Positions 10,176 to 19,700 of a stretch of 48,954 nucleotides of DNA are shown piece after piece. The notes below the pieces were generated by a model that had not been told where the DNA came from, searched no databases, and saw nothing but the letters and a program-made list of their open reading frames with translations. This DNA is from Rubellimicrobium sp. (lineage in GTDB: Bacteria > Pseudomonadota > Alphaproteobacteria > Rhodobacterales > Rhodobacteraceae), in contig JADYZU010000090.1 of assembly GCA_020852925.1 (NCBI GenBank), positions 1-48,954 of the forward strand, given 5' to 3'. The position numbers and the translations under genes are program-made. Each line of letters begins with the position of its first letter. The first letter of the stretch is position 1.

Positions 10176-11291
10176 ATGGTTTTCGGATTCATCAAGGGCC
10201 AGTTCATCGACGTCATCGAATGGACCGATGACACCCGCGACACGATGGTCTGGCGGTTCGAACGCTACGGCAACGAAATCAAGATGGGCGCCAAGCTCAC
10301 CGTGCGCGAGGGGCAGGCGGCGGTGTTCGTGCACGAGGGGCAACTGGCCGACGTGTTCACGCCCGGTCTCTACCAGCTCGAGACCAACAACATGCCGATC
10401 ATGACCACGCTCCAGCACTGGAGCCACGGGTTCAACTCGCCCTTCAAGAGCGAGATCTACTTCATCAGCACCACCCGCTTCACCGACCAGAAATGGGGCA
10501 CCAAGAACCCGGTGATGTGCCGCGACCCGGAATTCGGCCCGGTGCGGATCCGCGCCTTCGGATCCTACGCCATGCGGGTCAGCGATCCCGCCCTCTTCCT
10601 GCGCGAGATCGTGGGCACCGACGGCGAATTCACCACCGACGAGGTGTCGAACCAGATCCGCAACGTCCTTGTGCAGGAGATCAGCCGCGTTCTGGCCGGA
10701 TCGGGGATTGCCGTGCTCGACATGGCGGCGAATACCGCCGATCTGGGGCGGATCGTGACCCAGGCCATCGCGCCGACGATCGCGCAATACGGCCTCTCGA
10801 TCCCCGAGTTCTATATCGAGAACGTGAGCCTGCCCGAAGAGGTGGAGAAGGTTCTCGACAAGCGCACCTCGATGGGGATCGTGGGCGACCTGACGAAATA
10901 TGCCCAGTTCTCGGCGGCCGAGGCGATGACCGCCGCCGCCGCCAATCCCGGCGCCGCGGGCACGGTGATCGGGCTGGGCCTGGGCGGCATGGCGATGCAG
11001 GGCGGGCCATGGGGCGCGGCCCCGGCGCCCGCGCCTGCGCCCGCCCCGGCCGCCGCAGCCGCCCCGCCGCCGCCGCCCCCTCCGGCAGACGAACAATGGC
11101 ATGTCGCGGGCAACGGCCAGTCGCGCGGGCCCTTCGGCCGGGCGGAAATCGGCCGGATGATCCAGGCGGGCGAGGTCCGGCGCGACACGCCGGTGTGGAT
11201 CGCCGGGCAGGACGGCTGGAAACCCGCGGGCGAGGTCGGCGCCCTTTCTGCGCTTTTTGCGCAGGTGCCGCCCCCGCCGCCGCCCGCCTGA
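10176..11291 (+). CDS. SPFH-domain protein with C-terminal GYF_2 domain (YdjI-like)
   Basis: The ATG at 10176, preceded by GAAGGACGAGG, gives 371 residues. Residues about 1-275 are an SPFH (stomatin/prohibitin/flotillin) domain of the YdjI or virion-core-like type, with VWRFERYGNEIKMGAKLTV and PGLYQLETNNMPIMTTL. A Gly/Ala-rich stretch and a long Ala/Pro linker (about residues 300-335) follow, then a GYF_2 (DUF4339) domain with EQWHVAGNG, GPFGRAEIGRMIQ and TPVWIAGQDGWKPAGEV. There is no obvious transmembrane helix; SPFH proteins assemble as membrane-associated rings. The Bacillus relative YdjI works with phage-shock PspA in membrane-stress response, which is the best hint to its role here. It is downstream of XpaC/TelA/DUF2927. 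Confidence 0.88.
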   Translation: MVFGFIKGQFIDVIEWTDDTRDTMVWRFERYGNEIKMGAKLTVREGQAAVFVHEGQLADVFTPGLYQLETNNMPIMTTLQHWSHGFNSPFKSEIYFISTTRFTDQKWGTKNPVMCRDPEFGPVRIRAFGSYAMRVSDPALFLREIVGTDGEFTTDEVSNQIRNVLVQEISRVLAGSGIAVLDMAANTADLGRIVTQAIAPTIAQYGLSIPEFYIENVSLPEEVEKVLDKRTSMGIVGDLTKYAQFSAAEAMTAAAANPGAAGTVIGLGLGGMAMQGGPWGAAPAPAPAPAPAAAAAPPPPPPPADEQWHVAGNGQSRGPFGRAEIGRMIQAGEVRRDTPVWIAGQDGWKPAGEVGALSALFAQVPPPPPPA

Positions 11292-11401
11292 CCCCGGTCA
11301 GGCAAAAACCGCAAGGCGCGCGACGGAAACGGCACGGGCCCGCGTTAAAGGTGTCACGGACCCGACCCCTCACCCCCCTCAAGCCGAGGAAAGAGAGCAT
11401 C

Positions 11402-11881
11402 ATGCCCCCGACCCCGACCCAGACCGCCTATTCGCTCCCGCAGATGACGTTGCACTGGCTGACCGTCCTGCTCATCGCCGGTGTCTGGCTGACCAGAGAG
11501 AGCGCCGAACGCGCCTTCGACGCCGCGCAGGAGGGGGGGGCCGCCGGGCTGCCGCTGCACTCCTGGCTCGGGATCGCGGTGCTTGTGCTCACGCTGGCGC
11601 GGATCGCGCTGCGCCGGACGCATGGCGCCCCCCCGCCGCCCGCAACCGACACGCCGATGCAGCAGAAGGCGACGGTCTGGGGCCATCGCATCCTTTACCT
11701 GCTTCTGATCTTCGTCCCGATCGGCGGCTCGGTCATGTGGTTCTCGGGCCAGGACATGCCGCACGGCCTGCTGGGCAACCTGCTGCTCATCCTGATCCTT
11801 GGGCATACCGCGCTCGCGCTCTATCACCACTACGTCAAGCGCGACGGCCTGATGAACCGCATGACCCGGCCCGGCTCCTGA
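11402..11881 (+). CDS. Cytochrome b561 family membrane protein
   Basis: Small diheme-type b561 electron carrier of the inner membrane, usually moving electrons between the quinone pool and a periplasmic acceptor. The 159-residue product has four hydrophobic helices with the expected histidines: H18 in MTLHWL, H53 in LHSWLG, H95 in VWGHRILYLL, and H136 in LGHTALALYHHYV. The ATG at 11402 follows a strong ribosome-binding site (GAGGAAAGAGAG). A run of eight G occurs at 11533-11540 in the coding region. It lies between the SPFH and zinc-ribbon genes; its link to them is positional only and the natural acceptor is unknown. Confidence 0.88.
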   Translation: MPPTPTQTAYSLPQMTLHWLTVLLIAGVWLTRESAERAFDAAQEGGAAGLPLHSWLGIAVLVLTLARIALRRTHGAPPPPATDTPMQQKATVWGHRILYLLLIFVPIGGSVMWFSGQDMPHGLLGNLLLILILGHTALALYHHYVKRDGLMNRMTRPGS

Positions 11882-12005
11882 GGCCCGGACCGACGCGCAG
11901 GGGCCGGGCCGGCCCTTGCGCGGCCTGCGGATTTCACCCAATCTGAGGCCCGGGCCGCCGCGCGCCCGGTCCCCGTTCCTGCCCAGACAGGCCCCGATTG
12001 CGAAG

Positions 12006-13172
12006 ATGAGCGATTTTCCCGACATCCCCCGCCCCGCCCGCAACGGCAATTCCGCCGGGGCCGAGGCCGAACACCGCTACCCCTGTGCCGAATGCGGCGC
12101 CGAACTGCGGTTCGCCCCCGGCACATCCGAAGTGACCTGCACCCATTGCGGCCATGTCCAGACCATCGACACCGGGGCCGTGGACGCGACCGAGGCGCAT
12201 CGCGAACTCGATTATGCCGCCGCCGCCGCCAGCCTCAGCCGCGATGCCGAATACGAGGAACACCGCTCGACCGCCTGCCCCGGCTGCGGCGCCCTTGTCG
12301 AGTTTCCGGAATCGATCCAGGCCACGCGCTGCCCGTTCTGCGACACCGCCGTTGTCGCCGGCACCGGCAGCCATCGCCAGATCAAGCCGGGCGGGCTGAT
12401 CCCGTTCCAGCTTGACGAACGCGCGGCGCGCACCGCCATGACCGACTGGCTGGGCCGGCTGTGGTTCGCGCCGAACGGCCTTCGCGACTATGCCCGCAAG
12501 GGCCGGGCGATGACCGGGATCTATGTCCCCTACTGGACCTTCGACGCCCAGGCCGAAACCGATTACCGCGGCCAGCGCGGCGACCATTACTATGAAACCC
12601 GGACCGTGGTCCGCAACGGCAAGCACGAGACCGTCCGGGTCCAGAAAACCCGCTGGAGCCTGGCGCGCGGCCATGTGTCGCGCTTCTTTGACGATGTGCT
12701 GGTGCTGGCCTCGCATTCGCTGCCCAAGTCGCATACCGACGCGCTCGAACCGTGGGACATGTCGGCGCTGGTCACCTATCAGCCGGCCTATCTGTCGGGG
12801 TTCTCGGCCGAAGGCTATCAGGTCCAGCTCGAGGACGGGATGCGCGAGGCGCGCGCGATCATGGACCGCACCATCGACAGCGACATCCGCCGCGACATCG
12901 GCGGCGACGTGCAGCGGATCGACTGGAAGGATACCGCGCTGTCGGACGTGACGTTCAAGCATGTGCTGCTGCCGATCTGGACCGCAGCCTACAGATACAA
13001 CAACCGCACCTTCCGCTTCGTGGTCAATGCCCAGACCGGCAAGGTCAAGGGCGAACGCCCCTGGTCCTGGATCAAGATCACCATCGCCGCGGTCATCGCG
13101 CTCGTGCTGGCCGGGCTGATCGCCTGGGGAATCTCGCTCTCGGACAGCGGCAACCTGTCCATCGAGTTCTGA
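12006..13172 (+). CDS. TFIIB-type zinc-ribbon protein with C-terminal membrane anchor
   Basis: 388 residues from the ATG at 12006. Two zinc ribbons lie at the N-terminus: CAECG with CTHCG, and CPGCG with CPFCD. A large beta-rich middle follows, including YVPYWTFDAQAETDY, GFSAEGYQVQLEDG and VTFKHVLLPIWTAAYRYN. A single hydrophobic helix close to the C-terminus (about residues 360-380) should anchor it in the inner membrane with a very short tail. Members are sometimes mislabelled as primosomal helicase N'; no helicase motif is present. In other genomes this type of protein is often encoded near SPFH/YdjI proteins, so it probably belongs with the preceding genes. Exact function is unknown. Confidence 0.8.
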   Translation: MSDFPDIPRPARNGNSAGAEAEHRYPCAECGAELRFAPGTSEVTCTHCGHVQTIDTGAVDATEAHRELDYAAAAASLSRDAEYEEHRSTACPGCGALVEFPESIQATRCPFCDTAVVAGTGSHRQIKPGGLIPFQLDERAARTAMTDWLGRLWFAPNGLRDYARKGRAMTGIYVPYWTFDAQAETDYRGQRGDHYYETRTVVRNGKHETVRVQKTRWSLARGHVSRFFDDVLVLASHSLPKSHTDALEPWDMSALVTYQPAYLSGFSAEGYQVQLEDGMREARAIMDRTIDSDIRRDIGGDVQRIDWKDTALSDVTFKHVLLPIWTAAYRYNNRTFRFVVNAQTGKVKGERPWSWIKITIAAVIALVLAGLIAWGISLSDSGNLSIEF

Positions 13173-13225
13173 CCCCGCCCCCCTCACCCCTGCCCCCCCT
13201 CACCTGAACGCGAAACGGGACACCC

Positions 13226-14143
13226 ATGATCATCGCCTGCGGCGAAGCCCTCATCGACATGCTGCCGCGCACCAGCACGCTGGGCGAACCCGCCTTCGCG
13301 CCCCATGCCGGCGGGGCGGTGTTCAACACCGCGGTGGCGCTGGGCCGGCTGGGGGCGAAGGCCGGGTTCTTCAGCGGCATCTCGACCGACATGCTGGGCG
13401 AGATCCTGATCGCCCGGCTGGCCGAATCCGGGGTCGATCACCGCCTTTGCGCCCGGTCGGACCGGCCGACCACGCTTGCCCTGGTCAAGCTGGTCGACGG
13501 CCACGCCAGCTATGCCTTCTATGACGAGAACACCGCCGGCCGGATGCTGTCCCCGGACGACCTGCCGCCGCCCGCCGCGGGCAACGCCTGGTTCTTTGGC
13601 GGCATCAGCCTTGTGGCCGAACCCTGCGGCACGGTCTACGAGGCGCTTCAGGCGCGCGAGGCGGGCCATGCCGTCACCATGATCGACCCGAACATCCGCC
13701 CCGGCTTCATCACCGACGAGGCCGCCTGCCGCGCCCGCATCGGCCGCATGATCGCGCGCGCCGACATCGTGAAGCTCAGCGACGAGGATCTGCACTGGCT
13801 CGCCGGGCCGGGCGACGTGGGCGAACTGGCGCGGGCGATCCTCGATCAGGGGCCGCGCCTCGTCTGCGTGACCGAAGGGGCGCGCGGCGCGCGCGGCCTC
13901 ACCCGCGACCACGACCTGCACCTGCCCGCCCCGGCCGTGACCGTGGTCGATACCGTGGGCGCGGGCGACACGTTCAACGCCGGACTTCTGGCCGCGCTCG
14001 ACCGCGCGGGGCGGCTGGACAGGGGGGCGCTCGCCACGCTCGACGCAGACACGCTGCGGGACGCGCTCCTGCTCGGGGTGCGGGCGGCGGCGGTCACCGT
14101 GGCGCGCGCCGGCGCCAACCCGCCCTGGAGCCATGAATTGTGA
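13226..14143 (+). CDS. PfkB-family carbohydrate kinase (fructokinase-like)
   Basis: Phosphorylates a sugar with ATP; the closest functional guess is fructokinase. The 305-residue product has the N-terminal PfkB signature ([16 protein letters not shown], about residues 29-44) and the C-terminal signature [12 protein letters not shown] at 242-253 with the catalytic base D248. [10 protein letters not shown] and [10 protein letters not shown] are typical of fructokinases of this group. The stop overlaps the GTG start of dtd (GTGA at 14140), so the two are likely co-translated. No sugar transporter or hydrolase is adjacent, so the substrate cannot be fixed from context. Confidence 0.88.
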   Translation: MIIACGEALIDMLPRTSTLGEPAFAPHAGGAVFNTAVALGRLGAKAGFFSGISTDMLGEILIARLAESGVDHRLCARSDRPTTLALVKLVDGHASYAFYDENTAGRMLSPDDLPPPAAGNAWFFGGISLVAEPCGTVYEALQAREAGHAVTMIDPNIRPGFITDEAACRARIGRMIARADIVKLSDEDLHWLAGPGDVGELARAILDQGPRLVCVTEGARGARGLTRDHDLHLPAPAVTVVDTVGAGDTFNAGLLAALDRAGRLDRGALATLDADTLRDALLLGVRAAAVTVARAGANPPWSHEL

Positions 14144-14574
14144 GGGCGCTGGTCCAGCGCGTCACCCGTGCCGCGGTGCATGTCGCGGACGAACTCGTGG
14201 GGCAGACCGGGCCCGGCCTGCTGATCCTGGTCTGCGCGATGGAGGGCGACGACGACAGCCGCCCCGCCGCAATGGCGGCGAAGATCGCGAAACTGCGCAT
14301 CTTCCGCGACGCGGCCGGGCTCATGAACCGCTCGCTCCTCGACACCGGCGGCTCGGCCCTGGTGGTCAGCCAGTTCACCCTGGCCGCCGACCTGCGCGGC
14401 AACCGGCCGGGGTTTTCGACCGCGGCCCGGCCTGACCGCGGCAATGCCCTCTATCTCGCCTTTGCCGCCGCTCTCGCCGGCCATGGCATCGCGGTCGAGA
14501 CCGGCCGTTTCGGCGCCGAGATGCAGGTCTCCCTCGTCAACGACGGGCCCGTGACCATCTGGATCGACCTGTGA
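14140..14574 (+). CDS. dtd: D-aminoacyl-tRNA deacylase Dtd
   Basis: Removes D-amino acids (and mischarged glycine) from tRNA, a proofreading enzyme of the cytoplasm. The 144-residue length is exactly as expected. The signature [11 protein letters not shown] begins at residue 77, followed by RPGFS, and the cross-dimer Gly-Pro motif appears in [11 protein letters not shown] at the C-terminus. The GTG start at 14140 overlaps the kinase stop. Its own TGA (14572-14574) overlaps a GTG that opens the next frame. Confidence 0.95.
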   Translation: MRALVQRVTRAAVHVADELVGQTGPGLLILVCAMEGDDDSRPAAMAAKIAKLRIFRDAAGLMNRSLLDTGGSALVVSQFTLAADLRGNRPGFSTAARPDRGNALYLAFAAALAGHGIAVETGRFGAEMQVSLVNDGPVTIWIDL

Positions 14575-15566
14575 GGCCGCGCTTTCATCTGTCTCCAAAT
14601 ATCCCGGGGGGAGTCGCCCGCAAGGGCGACGGGGGGCAGCGCCCCCCGCGCCGCCCCGGGTCCGGGCGCCACCCGCCGCGCGCGCGCGCCTGCGCGCTGG
14701 CGCTGCTGTCCGCACTCGCCGCCTGCTCCTCCTACGTCCCCCCCGCCGCAGTGACGCCCGACGGCCACGCCGACCTCTCGCAATGCGGCCGCGGGATCGA
14801 GACGGCCGTTGGCCCGCTCCTTGCAGCGGCCGATCTCATCGCCCCCATCGCCGAAACCGCCGCCCGCCTCAACGACGACGCGATTCTCGACGGCATCAAC
14901 CTGGTGCACGCGCCCGGCGCCGTCGCCCGCATCGAGGCCGCCCTCGCCCCCGGCGACATCCTGCTCATCGCCCGCCACAACACCGTCTTCGGCCGTATCA
15001 CGCCGGGTTATCTGACCCATGGCCTGTTCGCCCTCGGCAGCGAGGCGCAGTTGCGCGCCCTCGGCCTGTGGGACGATGCCGCCCTCGCCCCCTGGCACGG
15101 GCGGATCGCCGCCGGGGCCCGGATCATCGACGCTGCGGGCACAGGCCCCGTGGACCTGCGCTCGGTCGCCTCAGTCGCCGCCGAAGGACTGGCCATCTTC
15201 CGCCCCCGCGACACAAGTGCCGCCACCCGCCGCGCACGCCTGCGCGCCGCGCTCGCCATGCAGGGGCTGCCCTTCGACTACCGCTTCGACGCCGCGACCC
15301 CCGAGGCGGTGTTCTGCACCGAATACCTCGATCACATCATGCCCGACATGGGCCTGCCGCGCGATCCGCTGACCGGGCGCGAGGTGATCCTTCCCGACCG
15401 CATCGCCCAGGCCGCCTTCGAGGGGGATCTCCCGCTCGACCTCGTGCTCTTTCTCTACGCCGACAGCGACGGTCTGCACGATGGTTCGCCCGCGCTGCTG
15501 CGCGCCACCATCGCCGCGAACTGGCCCGGGGCGCCGGCGGCGGGCGCATCAGCCGATCCGCCCTGA
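14571..15566 (+). CDS. Lipoprotein with permuted papain-like (YiiX/C92 type) cysteine hydrolase motifs, copy 1
   Basis: 331 residues if started at the GTG at 14571, which overlaps the dtd stop. No ATG, GTG or TTG occurs in frame between there and the lipobox, so this is the only standard start. Residues about 5-30 are then translated from a dispersed intergenic repeat. A hydrophobic stretch ends in LSALAAC with the lipid cysteine at C52. The domain shows [10 protein letters not shown], the histidine of YLTHGLF (H150) and the cysteine of FCTEYL (C249), the order expected for permuted papain-like YiiX/YebB hydrolases. It is followed after 41 bp by a paralogue. The substrate is unknown; a peptidoglycan or lipid amide bond is likely for the fold. 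The start is the uncertain part. Confidence 0.72.
   Translation: MRPRFHLSPNIPGGVARKGDGGQRPPRRPGSGRHPPRARACALALLSALAACSSYVPPAAVTPDGHADLSQCGRGIETAVGPLLAAADLIAPIAETAARLNDDAILDGINLVHAPGAVARIEAALAPGDILLIARHNTVFGRITPGYLTHGLFALGSEAQLRALGLWDDAALAPWHGRIAAGARIIDAAGTGPVDLRSVASVAAEGLAIFRPRDTSAATRRARLRAALAMQGLPFDYRFDAATPEAVFCTEYLDHIMPDMGLPRDPLTGREVILPDRIAQAAFEGDLPLDLVLFLYADSDGLHDGSPALLRATIAANWPGAPAAGASADPP
14584..14647 (+). repeat. Dispersed structured repeat, copy inside the start of the first lipoprotein gene
   Basis: The first 36 bases (14584-14619) are identical to 48912-48947. After the head come hairpin 1, GTCGCCC-GCAA-GGGCGAC (14613-14630, GNRA-type loop), and hairpin 2, GGGGGGC-AGC-GCCCCCC (14631-14647). 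It starts 10 bp after the dtd stop and could serve as a transcription terminator for dtd, but it is also inside the only open start of the next gene. Confidence 0.85.
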
Positions 15567-15607
15567 AGGAAACCCGCCGCGCCAGGCCGCAATCGACGGA
15601 GAACGCC

Positions 15608-16534
15608 ATGCCCCCGGTCCCGCCCTTCCGCCCCCTCCCCGCCAGGCTGCGCGCCCGGTCCGCGGCCCTCGTGCTGTCTGCCGCGCTTCTGGCCGGCTGC
15701 GCCCCCCATGCAGAGCCGGGCGCGGTTGCCGCCTCGGCCACGGCGGATCTCTCGACCTGCGGCCGGGGCGCCGGCGGGTTTGACGGCATGGCCACGCTTG
15801 CGGCGCCGATCATGCCGGTGCTCACCACGCTCAACCGCGAAATCCTGCTGCGCGACGGCCGGCTCGAACGCTTCCCCGAGGCAATCCCCCTGCTCGAGGC
15901 CACGTTGCAGCCGCTCGACGTGGTCCTGACCTCGCGGCGGCATTCGGTGGGCGGCGCGATATCGCCGGGCTATTTCACCCATGGCATCGTCTATCTGGGC
16001 ACCGAGACGCAGTTGCAGGCGCTCGGGCTTCTGGACGATCCCGCCATCGCGCCTCACCGCGCCGAGATCGCCGCCGGCGCCACCCTGGCCGAGGCCAACG
16101 GCGCGCCGGTCGCCCTCGTCACGCTGGCGCGGGTGCTCGACGCGGACGGGGCAGCGGTGTTCAGGCCCAGGGGCCTGTCGCGGCAGGCGCTGCGCGACGG
16201 GTTGCGCACCACCTTCGCCAGCCGCGGCCTGCCCTTCGACCACCGCTTCGACGGCGCGGACGGCGATGCGATCTTCTGCACCGAACTCGTCGACCGGGCG
16301 CTTCCCGATGCGCGCCTGCCGCGCGACACGGTCGGCGGTCACGAGGTCGTCCTGCCCGACCGCATCGCCAGCGCGGCGCTGACCGGCGCCTCCCCGCTCG
16401 AGCCGGTGCTCTTTCTCTATGCCGATGCGCAGGGCCTGCACCGGGGCTCGACCGCGCTGCTGCGCGCCACCATCGCCGCGAACTGGCCCGCGCCACCCGA
16501 CACGCCCCTCCTGATCGCCGAGGCCACGCCATGA
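15608..16534 (+). CDS. Lipoprotein with permuted papain-like (YiiX/C92 type) cysteine hydrolase motifs, copy 2
   Basis: 308 residues from the ATG at 15608. A classical lipoprotein signal ends in LSAALLAGC with the lipid cysteine near residue 32. After a short linker the shared motifs appear: DLSTCGRG, ISPGYFTHGIVYLG with H125, and FCTELV with C224, then LPDRIA and LFLYAD. The C-terminal [14 protein letters not shown] is nearly identical to the end of copy 1, showing a tandem duplication. The canonical YiiX motif YCSELV corresponds to FCTELV here, so the catalytic Cys/His pair is kept. The last base triplet overlaps the slyX start (ATGA at 16531). Cell location is probably the periplasmic face of a membrane. 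Confidence 0.78.
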   Translation: MPPVPPFRPLPARLRARSAALVLSAALLAGCAPHAEPGAVAASATADLSTCGRGAGGFDGMATLAAPIMPVLTTLNREILLRDGRLERFPEAIPLLEATLQPLDVVLTSRRHSVGGAISPGYFTHGIVYLGTETQLQALGLLDDPAIAPHRAEIAAGATLAEANGAPVALVTLARVLDADGAAVFRPRGLSRQALRDGLRTTFASRGLPFDHRFDGADGDAIFCTELVDRALPDARLPRDTVGGHEVVLPDRIASAALTGASPLEPVLFLYADAQGLHRGSTALLRATIAANWPAPPDTPLLIAEATP

Positions 16535-16731
16535 CCGGATCCGCCCTGATCGAGGAACGCCTTGCCCATCTGATCCGCGCCGTCGATGACCTGAGCGAGG
16601 TGGTCGCCCGGCAGGACCGCGAGATCGCGGTTCTCACCCGGCGCGTGCAGATGCTGCTCGAGCGCGAGGCCGAGCGCGAATCGGCCGGCCTTGACGCGCC
16701 CGAGGCGAACGTGCCGCCGCCGCACTGGTAA
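16531..16731 (+). CDS. slyX: SlyX family protein
   Basis: A 66-residue protein predicted as one coiled coil (LIRAVDDLSEVVARQDREIAVLTRRVQMLLERE) and ending in PPPHW, matching the PPPHY-type tail of SlyX. The function of SlyX is not established despite its association with slyD in enteric bacteria. The ATG overlaps the previous TGA. Its stop is only 3 bp from the stop of dnaE on the other strand, so the two transcripts must overlap at their 3' ends. Confidence 0.88.
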   Translation: MTGSALIEERLAHLIRAVDDLSEVVARQDREIAVLTRRVQMLLEREAERESAGLDAPEANVPPPHW

Positions 16732-16734
16732 GGG

Positions 16735-19700
16735 TCAGACCTCCTCGACCTCGAGGATCCCCGGCAGCGACCGCAGCGCCCCCTTCACCTGCGGCGTCAC
16801 CGGATAGTCGCGCGGCAGCGCCACGTCGATCTCGCCCAGATCGCCGTCCATGACGGTGACCAGGACCGGCCCGCGCGCCACGCGCGGCAGATCGGCCAGG
16901 GCGCGGGCCAGCACCGTTTCCACCGTGGCCAGGGCGCCCGCCTCCTCGAGGAAGAGGCGCAGGCCCGCACTGCCGGCATCGGCCACCACCTCGTCGATGG
17001 GGGCGACGCTGCGGGCCAGCAGCTTGAGCTGTTCGCCCTCCATCGTCGCCTCGACCTGAACCGAGACCTGCATCCCGGTCTCAAGCAGCGCGCGGCTCTT
17101 TTCCAGCACTTCCGAGAACAGCGTCACCTCGAATTGCCCGGTCGGGTCCGACAGCTGGGCAAAGGCAAAGCGGTTGCCGCGCGCGCTCTTGCGTTCCTGC
17201 CGGCCGGCGACGGTGCCGGCCATCCGCGCGACAAAGGGTCCGCCCTCGACCCGGGCCGCCACCTCGTCAAGGGTCAGCACGCCCTTGCGCCGCAGCGCCG
17301 CCATGTAATCGTCCAGCGGATGCCCGGTCAGATAGAACCCGACCGCCTTGAACTCTTCGGCCAGACGTTCCGCCGGCAACCAGTCCGGGGTGCGCGGCAG
17401 GCGCGGCTCTGGCAGGTCGGCGCCGCCCTCTCCGAACAGCGACACCTGACTTGAACTTTTCTGCTCCTGCACCGCCGAGGAATAGGCAACCAGCGCGTCC
17501 AGACTATCCAGAACGCGATGTCGATTGGAATCGAGCTGATCGAACGCCCCGGCGCGGGCCAGCATCTCGAGCGGGCGCTTGCCCACGCGCTTCATGTCCA
17601 CGCGGCGGGCGAAATCGAACAGGTCGGCAAAGGGCCGCGCGCCCCGCGCCTCGACTATCAGGCGCATCGCGTCCACGCCCACGTTCTTGAGCGCGCCGAG
17701 CGCATAGACCAGCCGCCCGTCGCGCACGTCGAACGTGGCCAGCGAGCGGTTCACGCAAGGCGGCACATGGCCGATGCCCAGCCCCTTCCTCACCTCCTGG
17801 AAATAGAGGCCAAGCTTGTCCGTCAGGTGGATGTCGCAGTTCATCACCCCGGCCATGAATTCGACCGGGTGATTGGCCTTGAGCCAGGCGGTCTGGTAGC
17901 TCACCACCGCATAGGCGGCGGCGTGCGACTTGTTGAAGCCGTAGTTGGCGAATTTCTCGAGCAGGTCAAAGACCTCGCCCGCCTTCCTGGCGTCGACACC
18001 GTGGGTTCTGGCCGCGCCCTCGATGAACTTCGGGCGCTCCTTCGCCATTTCCTCGGCGATCTTCTTGCCCATGGCGCGGCGCAAGAGGTCGGCACCGCCC
18101 AGCGAATAGCCCGCCATCACCTGCGCGATCTGCATCACCTGTTCCTGATAGACGATGATGCCCTGGGTTTCCTTCAGGATGTGGTCGATGGTCGGATGGA
18201 TCGATTCGATGCCGCGCCGGCCGTTCTTCACCTCGCAATAGGTGGGGATGTTCTCCATCGGCCCGGGCCGGTAAAGGGCGACGAGGGCCACGATATCCTC
18301 GATGCAGGTGGGCTTCATGCGCTTGAGCGCATCCATCATCCCCGAGGATTCCACCTGGAACACCGCCACGGTGCGGGCCCGGGAATAGAGGTCGTAGGTC
18401 GCGGCATCGTCCAGCGGGATCGCGCCGATGTCGTATTCGTGGCCGGGGGCCGCCTCGAACAGGCGCGTCCCGTCCGCCGCCACGTTCAGCGCGCGCCCCG
18501 CCTGCCGGATCAGTGCGACCGCGTTCTCGATCACGGTCAGGGTCTTGAGCCCGAGGAAGTCGAACTTCACCAGCCCGGCCTGTTCCACCCATTTCATGTT
18601 GAACTGGGTGGCCGGCATGTCCGAACGGGGATCCTGATAGAGCGGCACCAGCTCGTCCAGCGGCCGGTCCCCGATCACCACCCCCGCCGCATGGGTCGAG
18701 GCGTTGCGCAACAGCCCCTCGATCTGGCGCGCGTAATCAAGGCAGCGGCCCACCACCTCTTCGGCCGCCGCCGCCTCGCGCAGGCGGGGTTCGTCCTCGA
18801 GGGCCTTGTCGATCGAGACCGGCTTCACCCCCTCGAGCGGGATCATCTTGGAGAGGCGGTCCACCTGCCCGTAGGGCATCTGGAGCACGCGGCCCACGTC
18901 GCGCACCGCCGCCTTGGACAGGAGCGCGCCGAAGGTGATGATCTGGCCCACCTTCTCGCGGCCATAGCGTTCCTGGACATAGCGGATCACCTCTTCGCGG
19001 CGGTCCATGCAGAAGTCGATGTCGAAGTCCGGCATCGACACCCGTTCGGGGTTCAGGAAACGCTCGAACAGCAACTGATAGCGCAGCGGGTCAAGGTCGG
19101 TGATGGTCAGCGCCCAGGCGACCAGGCTGCCCGCCCCCGATCCGCGCCCCGGCCCCACCGGGATGCCCTGCGCCTTGGCCCATTTGATGAAATCGGCCAC
19201 GATGAGGAAATAGCCCGGAAAGCCCATCTTCTCGATGATGCCGAGTTCGAAATCGAGGCGCGCGTCATAATCCGCGCGCGCGGCCGCCATCGGCCCCACC
19301 GCCAGCCGCGCCTCGAGGCCCGCGCGCGCCTGCCGGCGCAGTTCCTCGACCTCGTTTTCGGCAAAGCGCGGCAGGATCGGCTTGCGTTTCGGCACGCGAA
19401 AGGCGCAGCGGCGCGCGATCTCGACGGTGTTGGCCACCGCCTCGGGCAGGTCGGCGAACAGGGCCGCCATCTCGGCCTGGGACTTGAAATGGTGTTCGGG
19501 CGTCAGGCGGCGGCGCGGTTCCTGCTGATCGACATAGGCGCCCTCGGCGATGCACAGCAGCGCGTCATGCGCCTCGTAGAGGGCGGGGGTCGGGAAATGC
19601 ACGTCATTGGTGGCGACCAGCGGCAGATCCTGCGCATAGGCGATCTCGATCAGCCCGCGTTCCGAGGCGCGTTCCCCCTCGGGCAGGCCGGCGGGGCCGG

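Noticed and set aside
12006-13172. Primosomal helicase N' (a common label for this protein type)
   Set aside because: No helicase motifs are present; only zinc ribbons, a beta-rich domain and one membrane helix.
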